Positions 53,164-62,096 of a DNA stretch of 64,000 nt are shown here, piece after piece. This stretch comes from Oscillospiraceae bacterium (GTDB lineage: Bacteria; Bacillota; Clostridia; Oscillospirales; Acutalibacteraceae), in assembly GCA_902762875.1 (NCBI GenBank), contig CACWPS010000001.1, forward strand, positions 62,001-126,000, in the 5' to 3' direction. Made by a program: the position numbers and the translations under genes. Below the pieces are notes generated by a model that was given only the letters and a program-made list of their open reading frames with translations, was not told the DNA's origin and did no database searches. Each line of letters begins with the position of its first letter. The stretch's first letter is position 1.

Positions 53164-53708
53164 TGAACCTTTCCTCCTGCTATGTATACTCTTTTTGAAG
53201 TTATGTTAAGCGCCGCAGTAACGGCGTTTTTAATTTTCTCATTTATCCTCTCATCGTCTCCTCCCTCGCACACAATTGCCACACCCCGAACCTCGGGCAT
53301 TTCGGTAGTAACTAACAAAGCCTGTTCGCCGCCGTCGGCGGTTTTTACGGTTATATAGGTCTGTTTCAGCTCACTGCTGGTGCTTTCGGAATTGCTGGCA
53401 GTCTTATTTTCCGAAACACCCTCGCTAATATCGGCGTATGAATATTTAATGCCGCTTTCAAGGGTTATTACCACCTTTAAATTATCACTTCCCGTGATGC
53501 TCTTAACAATTTCTCCGATGCTTTTTTGGAGCTCTGCCTTGTATTCCTCGGCGGTTATAGTTTCCCCAAATTGAGCCTTGCTTTCTTTTTTCTCACCGCC
53601 GCCTATAAAAGAGGAAAGACAGATAAGCGCAATACCCACAAGACCTGCCGCCACAAGAAGCTTTGGATTTTTAATTTTTTCTGTCAGCTTATTTATTACT
53701 TCATTCAT
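53160..53708 (-). CDS. spoIIIAG: Stage III sporulation protein AG
   Basis: 182 aa. A TM helix (about 17-35, LLVAAGLVGIALICLSSF) is followed by a periplasm-like beta/ring-building domain (LKVVITLESGIKYSYA, VRGVAIVCEGGDDERIN, ALNITSKRVYIAGGKVQ). It builds the large ring of the feeding channel. It overlaps spoIIIAF by 8 bases and spoIIIAH by 4. Confidence 0.9.
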   Translation of the reverse strand: MNEVINKLTEKIKNPKLLVAAGLVGIALICLSSFIGGGEKKESKAQFGETITAEEYKAELQKSIGEIVKSITGSDNLKVVITLESGIKYSYADISEGVSENKTASNSESTSSELKQTYITVKTADGGEQALLVTTEMPEVRGVAIVCEGGDDERINEKIKNAVTAALNITSKRVYIAGGKVQ

Positions 53709-54132
53709 TTACTATCTCTACCTCTAAGTTTTTAGCCGCCTCGCCTAAGGCTGCCAATACTCTTTCCTTATTACAGTCCGAATAAATTATAACTTTACTA
53801 ATTACTATGCTGTCGTCTTCTGTTTTATCCGTACAAACTGTAATTTCGGTGAAATTTATTTGATTGCTTTTAAGCACCTGCTCGTAAACATACCTTGCCG
53901 AGGCGGCTTTTAATTCTTCATCAGAGACTTCGGCGGCGGTATTAAAGTTAATATCAGTATTAAAACCGCCCTTTAAAAATCCCGCCGCAGAGATTATCGT
54001 CACAATAAAAACAAGGCTTAAAACATATTTTACGGGTTTTTCTAAGGTGCCGTCGGGACAGATAAGATGCACCGCACCTATAAAAACACAGGCGGTGCAA
54101 AGAGCGGTTAAAAATGTGATTAAACCGCTCAT
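53701..54132 (-). CDS. spoIIIAF: Stage III sporulation protein AF
   Basis: 143 aa. Two N-terminal TM helices (about 5-25 and 33-52, with CPDGTLEKPVKYVLSLVFI between), then a soluble domain. The layout matches SpoIIIAF, a channel component of the mother-cell membrane. The 4-base overlap with spoIIIAE supports one operon. Confidence 0.88.
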   Translation of the reverse strand: MSGLITFLTALCTACVFIGAVHLICPDGTLEKPVKYVLSLVFIVTIISAAGFLKGGFNTDINFNTAAEVSDEELKAASARYVYEQVLKSNQINFTEITVCTDKTEDDSIVISKVIIYSDCNKERVLAALGEAAKNLEVEIVNE

Positions 54133-55265
54133 ACCGCACGCACCCCCGTAACTATTGCCGCAAGTGAAATTACAAACATCGCCCCCACAATCAGTATAAT
54201 TCCTATTAAAAGGGACATCATTGAATCCATAGCCCTTAAAAGTCCCGCTATTCCCCCTAAAGAAAAAAGCTCCGACACCGCCGAGGAAACAAGCAACACC
54301 GCCCGCCAGATAAGCAGTTCTATTATAAGCGGCAACAATGTAACCCCACAGGCGAGTGCTCCGTAAATTCCTATTGAGGATTTTAAGAGACCCATAGAAG
54401 CGGTGACGGTGTTCATCGCTTCGGAGAGTACCCCGCCCGCTACAGGAATAGAGGAGCCTATAATAAACTTTGCAGTCTTTGAGACCAAGGTATCTGCCGA
54501 GGCGTTAACAGCGGTTTGAATACCTAAAATAGCTAAAAAAACAGCAGAAATAAATGCCATTATCCAAAAAGCAAGCTTTTTAACCGTCTCGGCTATGCCC
54601 GATTTCTTAATCAGCGGAGAGACCGCACTGCTTAAAGATAATGCGAGGTAGCCGCCCATTAAGGGAAGAACCGCAAAGCTTGAAATATAGGTGACTCCTT
54701 CCGCCGCTGTAAGGAGTAAAGCGCTCATAGAAGCCGCAGTAACCGCCGACCCGCAGGCGGCGACGATTACCGCAAACACAGGAATAAAAGAAAGCATAAA
54801 AATCCCTGTTCCTTTAATTGCGTTTACCGAGGCGTTAATAACAGAAGAAACGGGGACTGCTATCACTGCGGCAGTGGACGCCGCAGCGGCATATACCGCC
54901 GCAGTCATTGCGCTGCTTTTAATTTCTAATGAAGTAAGTGCGGCGGAAATAAGTATTATTGCGATTATTCCCGCACCTGCCTTAAGGGGAGCCTTTGCGC
55001 CCGAGGAAATAAAGGAAAAAATATGCTTAAAAACGCTTTCGGCAGAGATGTTGTTTACCCAGTTGTAATCAGACGGGTCTATGCCGTTTTGTGAAAAATA
55101 ATCCTTTGCAGAGTCGGGGAGTGCGTCTTCTAAATTTTCAGCCCCGCTGGTTTTGTATTGCTCGGTGTAAAACTCCTCGGGTGACCCGCTTTCTTCTGCT
55201 GAAACGCTTAGGGTCAAGAAAGCGGCAAAAATACAAAACAGAATTAATATTCTTAGTTTTTTCAT
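54129..55265 (-). CDS. spoIIIAE: Stage III sporulation protein AE
   Basis: 378 aa. Signal-like N-terminus (LRILILFCIFAAFLTLSVSA), a short luminal part, then about 8-9 TM helices rich in Ala, Ser and Val (for instance IIAIILISAALTSLEIKSSA near 100). The largest membrane part of the SpoIIIA complex. ATG 55265 is chosen with AAAGGAG 7 bases upstream, 17 bases past the spoIIIAD stop. Confidence 0.9.
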   Translation of the reverse strand: MKKLRILILFCIFAAFLTLSVSAEESGSPEEFYTEQYKTSGAENLEDALPDSAKDYFSQNGIDPSDYNWVNNISAESVFKHIFSFISSGAKAPLKAGAGIIAIILISAALTSLEIKSSAMTAAVYAAAASTAAVIAVPVSSVINASVNAIKGTGIFMLSFIPVFAVIVAACGSAVTAASMSALLLTAAEGVTYISSFAVLPLMGGYLALSLSSAVSPLIKKSGIAETVKKLAFWIMAFISAVFLAILGIQTAVNASADTLVSKTAKFIIGSSIPVAGGVLSEAMNTVTASMGLLKSSIGIYGALACGVTLLPLIIELLIWRAVLLVSSAVSELFSLGGIAGLLRAMDSMMSLLIGIILIVGAMFVISLAAIVTGVRAV

Positions 55266-55282
55266 AATCTGCTCCTTTGTAT

Positions 55283-55669
55283 TTAAGTCAAAAAGCTTAA
55301 TGCCGTATCTAATACCGCCGCTATCAGCGGAAGGGAAATAATGAATATTGCGCATTTTCCCGCAAGCTCTGCCTTGGCGGCTAAGGAGGCTTGACCGCTG
55401 TCTCGGCAAATATCGGCGATAAATCCCGTTACATACCCTATGCCCAGCGCCTTTAGAGCCACCGCAAAATATTCGATATTAATCCCATTATTAAAAAGCT
55501 TTGTGTTAATATATTCAATCGGCGCTAAAACGCCCTTTAATATATAAAGTGTGACAACAGTACCGCCTGCCAACGCCACCATAAGCGCATATTCGCCTTT
55601 TTGATGTTTTAAAACAACCGCTAAAACCGCAGTTATAATACAGATTGCAAGTATTTTAAAAATTTCCAT
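55283..55669 (-). CDS. spoIIIAD: Stage III sporulation protein AD
   Basis: 128 aa with about 4 TM helices (about 4-20, 28-46, 65-85, 105-125). VKALGIGYVTGFIADICRDSG-type region (about 72-92) is typical of SpoIIIAD, a FliQ/AC-like export component. It begins 2 bases after spoIIIAC. Confidence 0.9.
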   Translation of the reverse strand: MEIFKILAICIITAVLAVVLKHQKGEYALMVALAGGTVVTLYILKGVLAPIEYINTKLFNNGINIEYFAVALKALGIGYVTGFIADICRDSGQASLAAKAELAGKCAIFIISLPLIAAVLDTALSFLT

Positions 55670-55671
55670 TC

Positions 55672-55866
55672 TTACAGACCGAAAATACTCTTGACGGTTG
55701 TGAAAAGGTCGGCGATAGCGTTTACAATCATCAAAAGCACCACCACAAGCCCCGCCAAGGTGGTAAGCATAGCCTGATCCTCTCTGCCTGAGCGGACAAG
55801 TAAAAGATTAAGCACAGTCACTATTATTCCTATAGCCGCTATTTTGAAAATAAAGTCTATATCCAT
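55672..55866 (-). CDS. spoIIIAC: Stage III sporulation protein AC
   Basis: 64 aa, two TM helices (about 4-22 and 33-55) around RSGREDQAML. The full-length SpoIIIAC is of this size; the start at 55866 follows AGGTGAAAAA, so the upstream in-frame codons are not counted. Resembles type III secretion FliQ-like subunits. Confidence 0.92.
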   Translation of the reverse strand: MDIDFIFKIAAIGIIVTVLNLLLVRSGREDQAMLTTLAGLVVVLLMIVNAIADLFTTVKSIFGL

Positions 55867-55874
55867 TTTTTCAC

Positions 55875-56330
55875 CTACAAAAAGAATATACAAATAAAAA
55901 GTCCGCACAGTATACCAAGGGAGCTGTAAAGACGGCAAAGCTCACCGCATTTTTTCTCTGCCTCATCGCTGATTTTAAGAATAAGTGACATATAAAGCCC
56001 TGTGCGCTCATATTCCGAGTCCGAATCAGACATACCAAGGTCTCGGAAAAACTCCTCTAAAATCTCGACATCTGCTTTTTTCAGATACATAGCATTAATA
56101 ATTGCTTTACCCTCTGAAATACTTGCTGTATCCTCCTCAAAGCAAAGGTAAACAAGTCTTTCTATCTCACCGCCGCCCATTCGTATGCGCTCCCGCAAAT
56201 CCGACATTGAGCGATATATAGCCAGTAGCTTTTTGTGCCTTTTTTTAAGCCCGAAGGATTTTAAAAAACCTGCAAGGGAGCAGGCGGAGAGCACTGTTAT
56301 AACTCCTAAGATTTTAAACAGCCATGCCAC
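55875..56330 (-). CDS. spoIIIAB: Stage III sporulation protein AB
   Basis: 151 aa. An N-terminal TM helix (about 5-23), a helical body (RERIRMGGGEIERLVY, FFRDLGMSDSDSEYERTGL), and a C-terminal hydrophobic helix (SLGILCGLFICIFFL). It resembles the GspF-like cytosolic-facing domain of SpoIIIAB, partner of the ATPase SpoIIIAA. It overlaps spoIIIAA by 17 bases. Confidence 0.9.
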   Translation of the reverse strand: MAWLFKILGVITVLSACSLAGFLKSFGLKKRHKKLLAIYRSMSDLRERIRMGGGEIERLVYLCFEEDTASISEGKAIINAMYLKKADVEILEEFFRDLGMSDSDSEYERTGLYMSLILKISDEAEKKCGELCRLYSSLGILCGLFICIFFL

Positions 56331-57249
56331 AGCAAAGCTCCTTTACGGGGACAATTTTAATTGCCCCACCGTGAATGCGGGGGAGTAAGGCTATCTTTGA
56401 AACCGCTCCGCTTTCTATCAGGGCGGCGGTAACCCTTCTGCACATCAGCTCCTCGGCAGTGCCTATATGTGCAGTCGTAATAACCGTCACACCTGCACAA
56501 AAGCTTTCGCTGACCTTTTTGAGCTCTTCTTCGGTGCCGATTTCATCAAATGCTACTATATCTGGGAACATAGTCCTTATGGCAATTTCTATGCCCGCCG
56601 CCTTGTCCGCAGTCAAAAGCACATCGCTGTCGGGGCCTAAATCATTACCCGCATCTCCGCCTATTCCGCCTGAAATTTCACCTCGGCTGTCGATTACCGC
56701 TACTCGGTAATGCTTTCCGCAAACCCCACCGGAGAGCTGTCTTACAAGGTCACGAAGTACGGTTGTTTTACCGCTTCCGGGCGGACCTGCAATAAGGAGT
56801 CCTCCGCCGTCAAAATCCATTACAATATCGTTTGCTGCACCAAAAATTTCCCTGGCAATTCTTATATTAACCGAGGTTATATCACGCATGACTCCGCCCT
56901 CTGTAAGGGTGCCGCATACTCCTGCCCGGTGACCGTTATCCATAATAATAAATCCGCTTTTAAGCTCATTTTCGTGGGCATAAACCGAGTTCTTGCAAAG
57001 AAGCCTGAAGCTTTCCTCTAAGTTGCATTTCTCTGCCTTTAACAGGTCACGGGTAATTATAAAAGAGGTTTGTCCGCTCTCCCTTATAAATACGGTTTCT
57101 CCCCCTACGGTAAGTGCTACAGGCAGTCCCGCACGAAGCCTTATTTCCTCTGTGCTTTCTTTAACGGTGGCGGGAAGTAGGCTTAGCACCGACCTTATTC
57201 TCGGTGCAACGCCGTAAAGCACGCTTTCAAATCTTTTTGTTTTTTCCAC
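56314..57249 (-). CDS. spoIIIAA: Stage III sporulation protein AA (ATPase)
   Basis: 311 aa secretion-type ATPase. Walker A LIAGPPGSGKTTVLRDL (about 154-168), Walker B-like PDIVAFDEIGTEEE (about 232) and TTAHIGTAEEL (about 258). It powers the mother-cell-to-forespore channel. GTG start with GAGGTG 7 bases upstream. First gene of the eight-gene operon; a sigma-E promoter would be expected, and CATAACAT about 25 bases upstream of the start codon is only a weak match to a sigma-E -10 box. Confidence 0.95.
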   Translation of the reverse strand: MEKTKRFESVLYGVAPRIRSVLSLLPATVKESTEEIRLRAGLPVALTVGGETVFIRESGQTSFIITRDLLKAEKCNLEESFRLLCKNSVYAHENELKSGFIIMDNGHRAGVCGTLTEGGVMRDITSVNIRIAREIFGAANDIVMDFDGGGLLIAGPPGSGKTTVLRDLVRQLSGGVCGKHYRVAVIDSRGEISGGIGGDAGNDLGPDSDVLLTADKAAGIEIAIRTMFPDIVAFDEIGTEEELKKVSESFCAGVTVITTAHIGTAEELMCRRVTAALIESGAVSKIALLPRIHGGAIKIVPVKELCCGMAV

Positions 57250-57322
57250 AGCTTTTCACCTCACACTAAATGTTATGACGGGGTTGTCCTCTATAGAACA
57301 TATAAAAAATTTAATTTTTAAG

Positions 57323-57352
57323 TTGCGGAATTATTTTGCGATTTTGCGGAAT
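57323..57352 (+). promoter_or_regulatory. Direct repeats upstream of the sugar importer
   Basis: TTGCGGAAT occurs at 57323-57331 and 57344-57352 with a related TTGCGAT at 57336-57342. The two perfect copies are 21 bases apart, two helical turns. Probable binding site for a regulator of the importer. Confidence 0.4.
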
Positions 57353-57383
57353 GTTATTAAAAGAAATCATTAGGAGGTAAATT

Positions 57384-58730
57384 ATGAAAAAACCGATTTC
57401 ATTATTATTATCAATTATCTGTTTGCTCTCCTGCATATCCCTTGCGGGCTGCGGCAAAAAGAAAACCACAAGCGGTGAGGTGTATTTCCTTAACTTTAAG
57501 CCCGAATCTGCCGCTGTTTACGAGCAGCTGGCGAAAAAATACGAGGAAGAAAAGGGCGTAAAGGTAAAGGTTGTTACCGCCGCCGCTAACAATTATGAGC
57601 AGACCCTTAAATCCGAAATCGCAAAGTCAAGCGCACCTACAATTTTTCAGGTGAACGGTCCTGTGGGTTATGACGAATGGGACGACTACTGCCTTGATAT
57701 TAAGGACAGTAAGCTTTACGATATGCTTTCCGATAAGGACCTTGCCATTAAAGATGACGGGGGAGTATACGCAATACCCTATGTTATCGAGGGCTACGGA
57801 ATTATCTACAACAACGCAATTATGGATAAGTATTTCGCACTTCCTGACAAAAAGAGCGACCTTAAATCGGCTGACGAAATCGACAGCTTTGATAAGCTTA
57901 AAACGGTTGTAGAGGATATGACGGCAAATCTTCAGAAGCTGGGCATTGAGGGTGTGTTTGCATCTACCTCGCTTTCAAGCGGCGAGGACTGGCGCTGGCA
58001 GTCGCATCTTTTAAATGTTCCGCTTTATTACGAAATGTTTGAAAAAAACGACGCCGATTCCGACCTTTCCCTTGCTATGTATAAGGCGGATAATATCGAA
58101 TACAAGTACGCCGAAAACTTTGAAAAGCTTTTCGACCTTTATATCAATAACTCTATCACAAAGCCTACGCTTTTAGGCTCTAAGTCGGTTGCCGACTCAA
58201 TGGCGGAATTTGCCCTCGGCAAGGTTGCAATGGTGCAGAACGGCAACTGGAGCTGGTCACAGATTTCGGGCGTTAAAGGCAACACCGTAAAGGCTGAAGA
58301 CATTAAGATAATGCCGATGTATACCGGAATAGAGGGTGAAAAGGGACAGGGCATATGCATAGGTACCGAAAATTACCTTGCGATTAACAAAAATTCAACC
58401 GATGAACAGCAGAAAAACTCCCTTGCCTTCCTTGAATGGCTCTTTTCAAGCGATACAGGCAAGGATTATGTTACAAATAAGCTTGATTTTATAACTCCCT
58501 TCAACACATTTTCCGACGCAGAGCTTCCCAACGACCCCCTTGCAAAGGAAATTTCCCGCTATATGAAGGATGATTCGGTAAAGAATATCCCTTGGATATT
58601 CACAGGCTTCCCCAGCGAGGCGTTTAAAAAGGAGGTCGGCAGTTCACTGCTTGACTATGTCCAAGGGGATAAGAAGTGGGAGGATGTCCGCAAAAGCATA
58701 ACCGATAAATGGAAGAGTGAACGGGATTAA
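57384..58730 (+). CDS. Sugar ABC transporter substrate-binding lipoprotein
   Basis: 448 aa, cluster-1 binding protein. Lipobox SLAGC with the lipidated Cys at 23. The mature protein has the two-lobe fold: VYFLNFKPESAAVYEQLAKK (about 34), APTIFQVNGPVGYDEW (about 88), AIPYVIEGYGIIYNN (about 130), and WSWSQISG (about 290). Probably takes up a maltodextrin or related oligosaccharide, judged by the adjoining malQ. AGGAGG lies 8 bases before ATG. The permease gene starts immediately after the stop. Confidence 0.9.
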   Translation: MKKPISLLLSIICLLSCISLAGCGKKKTTSGEVYFLNFKPESAAVYEQLAKKYEEEKGVKVKVVTAAANNYEQTLKSEIAKSSAPTIFQVNGPVGYDEWDDYCLDIKDSKLYDMLSDKDLAIKDDGGVYAIPYVIEGYGIIYNNAIMDKYFALPDKKSDLKSADEIDSFDKLKTVVEDMTANLQKLGIEGVFASTSLSSGEDWRWQSHLLNVPLYYEMFEKNDADSDLSLAMYKADNIEYKYAENFEKLFDLYINNSITKPTLLGSKSVADSMAEFALGKVAMVQNGNWSWSQISGVKGNTVKAEDIKIMPMYTGIEGEKGQGICIGTENYLAINKNSTDEQQKNSLAFLEWLFSSDTGKDYVTNKLDFITPFNTFSDAELPNDPLAKEISRYMKDDSVKNIPWIFTGFPSEAFKKEVGSSLLDYVQGDKKWEDVRKSITDKWKSERD

Positions 58731-59576
58731 ATGGAAAAAACGGTAAAACACTGGTTTCCCGTATTTGTACTGCCTACCCTTGCGGCATTTTTAATTGCTT
58801 TTGTAATACCCTTTGTTATGGGTGTGGTGCTGTCTTTTACCGAGTTCCGCACCGTATCCGACGCAACCTTTGTGGGCTTTTCAAATTATGTGCGTGCATT
58901 TACCGACAATAATCTGTTTTTACAGTCCCTATGGTTCACGGTAAAATTTGCGGTAATTTCGGTAATCGGAATTAATGTTATCGCATTTGCTTTAGCGCTC
59001 CTGTTCACACGGGAGCTTCCCGCCACAAACTTTTTCAGAACAATATTCTTTATGCCGAACTTAATAGGCGGTATAGTGCTGGGGTATATATGGCAGGTAA
59101 TAATTAACGGCGTTCTTTATAAGTTCGGTTATTCTATAACCTCTAATCCGACCTACGGCTTTTGGGGACTGGTTATCCTTATGCATTGGCAGATGATAGG
59201 CTATATGATGATAATTTATATAGCGGGTATACAGAATATCCCCACCGATATTTTAGAAGCGGCGAGGGTGGACGGCGCTAATGCCGCTACGGTGCTTTTT
59301 AGAATCACAATTCCGTCGGTTATGCCCTCAATTACAATCTGCCTCTTTTTAACAATAACCAATTCCTTTAAGCTGTTTGACCAAAACTTAGCCCTTACCG
59401 CAGGCGCACCGGCTAACCGAACGCAGATGGTGGCACTTGATATTTACAACACCTTTTATTCCCGTTCGGGATATGAGGGGGTAGGTCAGGCAAAGGCGGT
59501 AATATTCTTTATTATCGTGGCGGTAATAGCCCTTTTACAGCTTTATCTTACACGGAGAAAAGAGGTTGAAAGCTGA
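58731..59576 (+). CDS. Sugar ABC transporter permease (MalF-type)
   Basis: 281 aa, 6 TM helices. The EAA loop is visible as ILEAARVDGANAATVLFRITIP (about 178-199, partly quoted). It forms the membrane pathway with the next permease. No ATPase gene is in the cluster. Confidence 0.9.
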   Translation: MEKTVKHWFPVFVLPTLAAFLIAFVIPFVMGVVLSFTEFRTVSDATFVGFSNYVRAFTDNNLFLQSLWFTVKFAVISVIGINVIAFALALLFTRELPATNFFRTIFFMPNLIGGIVLGYIWQVIINGVLYKFGYSITSNPTYGFWGLVILMHWQMIGYMMIIYIAGIQNIPTDILEAARVDGANAATVLFRITIPSVMPSITICLFLTITNSFKLFDQNLALTAGAPANRTQMVALDIYNTFYSRSGYEGVGQAKAVIFFIIVAVIALLQLYLTRRKEVES

Positions 59577-60406
59577 TGGCAAGAAAGCTTTTGAATACGG
59601 TATTTTTTGTTCTGCTTATTGTCTTCGCCGCTGCCTTTGTTTTTCCTGTGGCGGTGGTGCTTATAAACTCCTTTAAAGCAAAGTTTTCAATAAGCGAGTC
59701 TCCATTTACCTTGCCTTTTGGGGATGATTTTGTAGGGCTTTCAAACTATGTAGAGGGCATCAAAAACACAGGCTTTATCTCGGCATTCGGCTGGTCGCTC
59801 TTTATAACCGTTTTTTCTATTGCCGCAATTTTAATATTCACCTCAATGTGCGCCTGGTTTATTGTAAGGGTAAAAAATAAATTCACCTCGATTTTATACT
59901 ATGCGCTAGTGTTTTCAATGATAGTGCCCTTTCAAATGGTAATGTTTACTATGTCAAAGGTTGCAAATGTCTTGCATTTAGACAACCCGCTTGGTATAAT
60001 ACTAATATATTTAGGATTTGGCGCAGGGCTTTCGGTCTTTATGTTCACGGGCTTTATTAAAACCGTGCCCTTAGGTATTGAAGAGGCGGCGACTATCGAC
60101 GGTTGTAATCCCTTTCAAACCTATTGGCAGGTGGTTTTCCCGATTTTGAAGCCTACTGCTATTACGGTTGCGATACTCAATACAATGTGGATTTGGAACG
60201 ATTATCTTCTGCCGTATCTTGTTATCGGCAGCGATTATAAAACAATCCCAATCGCCGTGCAGTATTTAAAGGGCGGCTACGGCTCTGTGGATATGGGGGC
60301 TATGATGGCGATGTTGGTGCTTTCTATAATTCCTGTAGTCGTATTTTATCTTTTTGGTCAGAAGTATATTATTAAAGGGGTTGCGGCGGGTGCTGTTAAA
60401 GGGTAA
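59576..60406 (+). CDS. Sugar ABC transporter permease (MalG-type)
   Basis: 276 aa, 6 TM helices with the EAA loop IEEAATIDGCNPFQTYWQVVFP (about 167-188; 20-residue core). It starts on the last base of the previous gene (TGATG-type overlap). It pairs with the MalF-type permease; the ATPase must be supplied from elsewhere (as MsmX does in Bacillus). Confidence 0.9.
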   Translation: MARKLLNTVFFVLLIVFAAAFVFPVAVVLINSFKAKFSISESPFTLPFGDDFVGLSNYVEGIKNTGFISAFGWSLFITVFSIAAILIFTSMCAWFIVRVKNKFTSILYYALVFSMIVPFQMVMFTMSKVANVLHLDNPLGIILIYLGFGAGLSVFMFTGFIKTVPLGIEEAATIDGCNPFQTYWQVVFPILKPTAITVAILNTMWIWNDYLLPYLVIGSDYKTIPIAVQYLKGGYGSVDMGAMMAMLVLSIIPVVVFYLFGQKYIIKGVAAGAVKG

Positions 60407-61880
60407 CGAAACAAAATATAAAAAGGAAAGCGGCGTGCTTTTGCACATTTCCTCGCTCCCGTCAAACCACGGAATAGGCGATTTAGGTGACGAGGCATAC
60501 CGCTTTGTGGATTTTTTAAAAAGCAGCCGCCAGACCTACTGGCAGCTGCTGCCGCTTTGCCCTGTGGGTAAGGGTAATTCACCCTATAGCTCGGTAAGCG
60601 CCTTTGCGGGGGAAATTCTTTTTATCGACCTCTACGGTCTTGTGAAAGACGGGCTTTTAAGTGCTGATGAGATACCCGAGCAGGATTTTCCGAAGAACGC
60701 CGACTACAAAAAAGCACGGGAGTTTAAACTTCCGCTTATAAAGAAAGCGGCGGAACGGTTTAATACAAAGTCCCGCGATTTCAAGATTTTTTTAAGTGAA
60801 AACGCTTACTGGCTCGACGATTATGCCCTTTTTATGGCGATAAAAGCGGCTTACCCCAATAAAAGCTTTACCGAGCTTGAGGATGGGCTTAAATACCGCC
60901 TGCCCGACGCTATAGAGCGTTTTAAAAAGAAACACGACGAGCAAATTTTATTTTACGAAATCACCCAGTACCTTTTCTTTACGCAATATTCAAAGCTTAA
61001 AAAATACGCCGCAGAAAACGGCGTAAAGCTTATAGGGGATATTCCTTTTTATGTTCAGCTTGAAAGCGCTGATGTTTGGAGCAATCCCGATATTTTCCGT
61101 TTGGGACGGGATATGACCCCCGTTCTGGTGGCGGGAGTTCCGCCCGATTGCTTTTCCGAAGAGGGGCAGCTGTGGGGCAACCCGATTTATGATTGGGACT
61201 ACCAAAAATCCACTGATTATGACTGGTGGCGCAAGCGCCTTACCCATAACGCAAAGCTTTATGATGTGATAAGAATTGACCATTTCAGGGCTTTTGCAGA
61301 TTATTACACAATACCCTACGGTGCAAAAACCGCAAAAAGCGGGGTTTGGGAAAAGGGGGCAGGCTTACCTTTTTGGAATTTGATGAAGCCGCATATAGAT
61401 GCCGAAATTATAGCTGAGGATTTGGGCGGAGATACTCCCGAGGTTAAAAAGCTTATTGAAGACACAGGCTTTCCCAATATGAAGGTACTGCAATTTGCCT
61501 TTGATTCCGACCTTAACAATCCCTTTTTGCCGAAAAACTATGATCGCAACTGCGTTTGCTACACAGGCACCCACGATAACGATACAACAAGAGGCTGGTT
61601 TGAAAAATTAAACGAGCATCAGCGGACAATGTTTTCTCACCTTGTTCCTGCAGATAAATCGGGCTCGGCGGTGCTAAGCCTTATTTACTTTGCTATGAAA
61701 TCTAAGGCGAGAACGGTCATAATACCTATGCAGGATTATTTACAGCTGGATTCCGCCGACCGGCTTAACACCCCGGGAGTGCCCTTCGGTAACTGGGAAT
61801 GGAGACTGTCAGCGAACGATTTAACCGATGAGCTCGCAGAGGAAATCAACCGCCTCAGCACGGGACGGAATGAAGGATGA
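60390..61880 (+). CDS. malQ: 4-alpha-glucanotransferase
   Basis: 496 aa, GH77. SGVLLHISSLPSNHGIGDLG (about 15), QLLPLCPVGKGNSPYSSVSAF (about 52; quoted to 20), VPPDCFSEEGQLWGNP (about 250), DVIRIDHFRAFADYYTIP (about 290; catalytic Asp) and IAEDLG (about 337; acid Glu) and GTHDNDTTRGWF (about 393) are present. It moves glucan segments between maltodextrins. GTG 60390 is preferred with AAAGGGG 9 bases upstream, within the end of the permease gene. Together with the importer this suggests maltodextrin use. Confidence 0.93.
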   Translation: MLLKGNETKYKKESGVLLHISSLPSNHGIGDLGDEAYRFVDFLKSSRQTYWQLLPLCPVGKGNSPYSSVSAFAGEILFIDLYGLVKDGLLSADEIPEQDFPKNADYKKAREFKLPLIKKAAERFNTKSRDFKIFLSENAYWLDDYALFMAIKAAYPNKSFTELEDGLKYRLPDAIERFKKKHDEQILFYEITQYLFFTQYSKLKKYAAENGVKLIGDIPFYVQLESADVWSNPDIFRLGRDMTPVLVAGVPPDCFSEEGQLWGNPIYDWDYQKSTDYDWWRKRLTHNAKLYDVIRIDHFRAFADYYTIPYGAKTAKSGVWEKGAGLPFWNLMKPHIDAEIIAEDLGGDTPEVKKLIEDTGFPNMKVLQFAFDSDLNNPFLPKNYDRNCVCYTGTHDNDTTRGWFEKLNEHQRTMFSHLVPADKSGSAVLSLIYFAMKSKARTVIIPMQDYLQLDSADRLNTPGVPFGNWEWRLSANDLTDELAEEINRLSTGRNEG

Positions 61881-61902
61881 AAGAAAAGTTACACAGAGAA
61901 TA

Positions 61903-62060
61903 GTGAAGTATTTTGCCTTGCGACAAAATGTGAAGTTGCTTGCCGTATCTACGGCTACGCAGTGAAGTTTAGTGTTCCGCCCCTATCGTGCGAAGCTCAC
62001 TTCACGCACGCAGTGCGCTTCACATCCGAAGGACGCTTCTCGTTCCGTGTAGCGGAACAC
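61903..62060. repeat. GTGAAGT-spaced hairpin repeats
   Basis: GTGAAGT occurs at 61903, 61930 and 61962, each followed by its own small inverted repeat (for example ATTTTG/CAAAAT, 61909-61928). A longer pair AGTGTTCCGC and GCGGAACACT brackets about 61970-62061, with inverted ACTTCAC copies inside. This is the non-coding part of the 412-base stretch between malQ and tRNA-Gln. No gene is seen there. Confidence 0.5.
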
Positions 62061-62067
62061 TTAGTTG

Positions 62068-62095
62068 AAAAAAGCACGCTTTTGCGTGCTTTTTT
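62068..62095 (+). terminator. Rho-independent terminator of the importer-malQ unit
   Basis: AAAAAAGCACGC/TTTT/GCGTGCTTTTTT: perfect 12-bp stem ending in a U-run. It is 188 bases after the malQ stop, so the repeats above lie in the transcript. Confidence 0.9.
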
Positions 62096-62096
62096 C

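Noticed and set aside
57250..57300. Sigma-E promoter for spoIIIAA
   Set aside because: CATAACAT resembles a -10 box, but no convincing -35 lies at the right distance, so it is mentioned only in the gene entry.
61903..62060. CRISPR-like array from the GTGAAGT copies
   Set aside because: A 7-base repeat with structured, non-unique spacers is far from any CRISPR repeat length.
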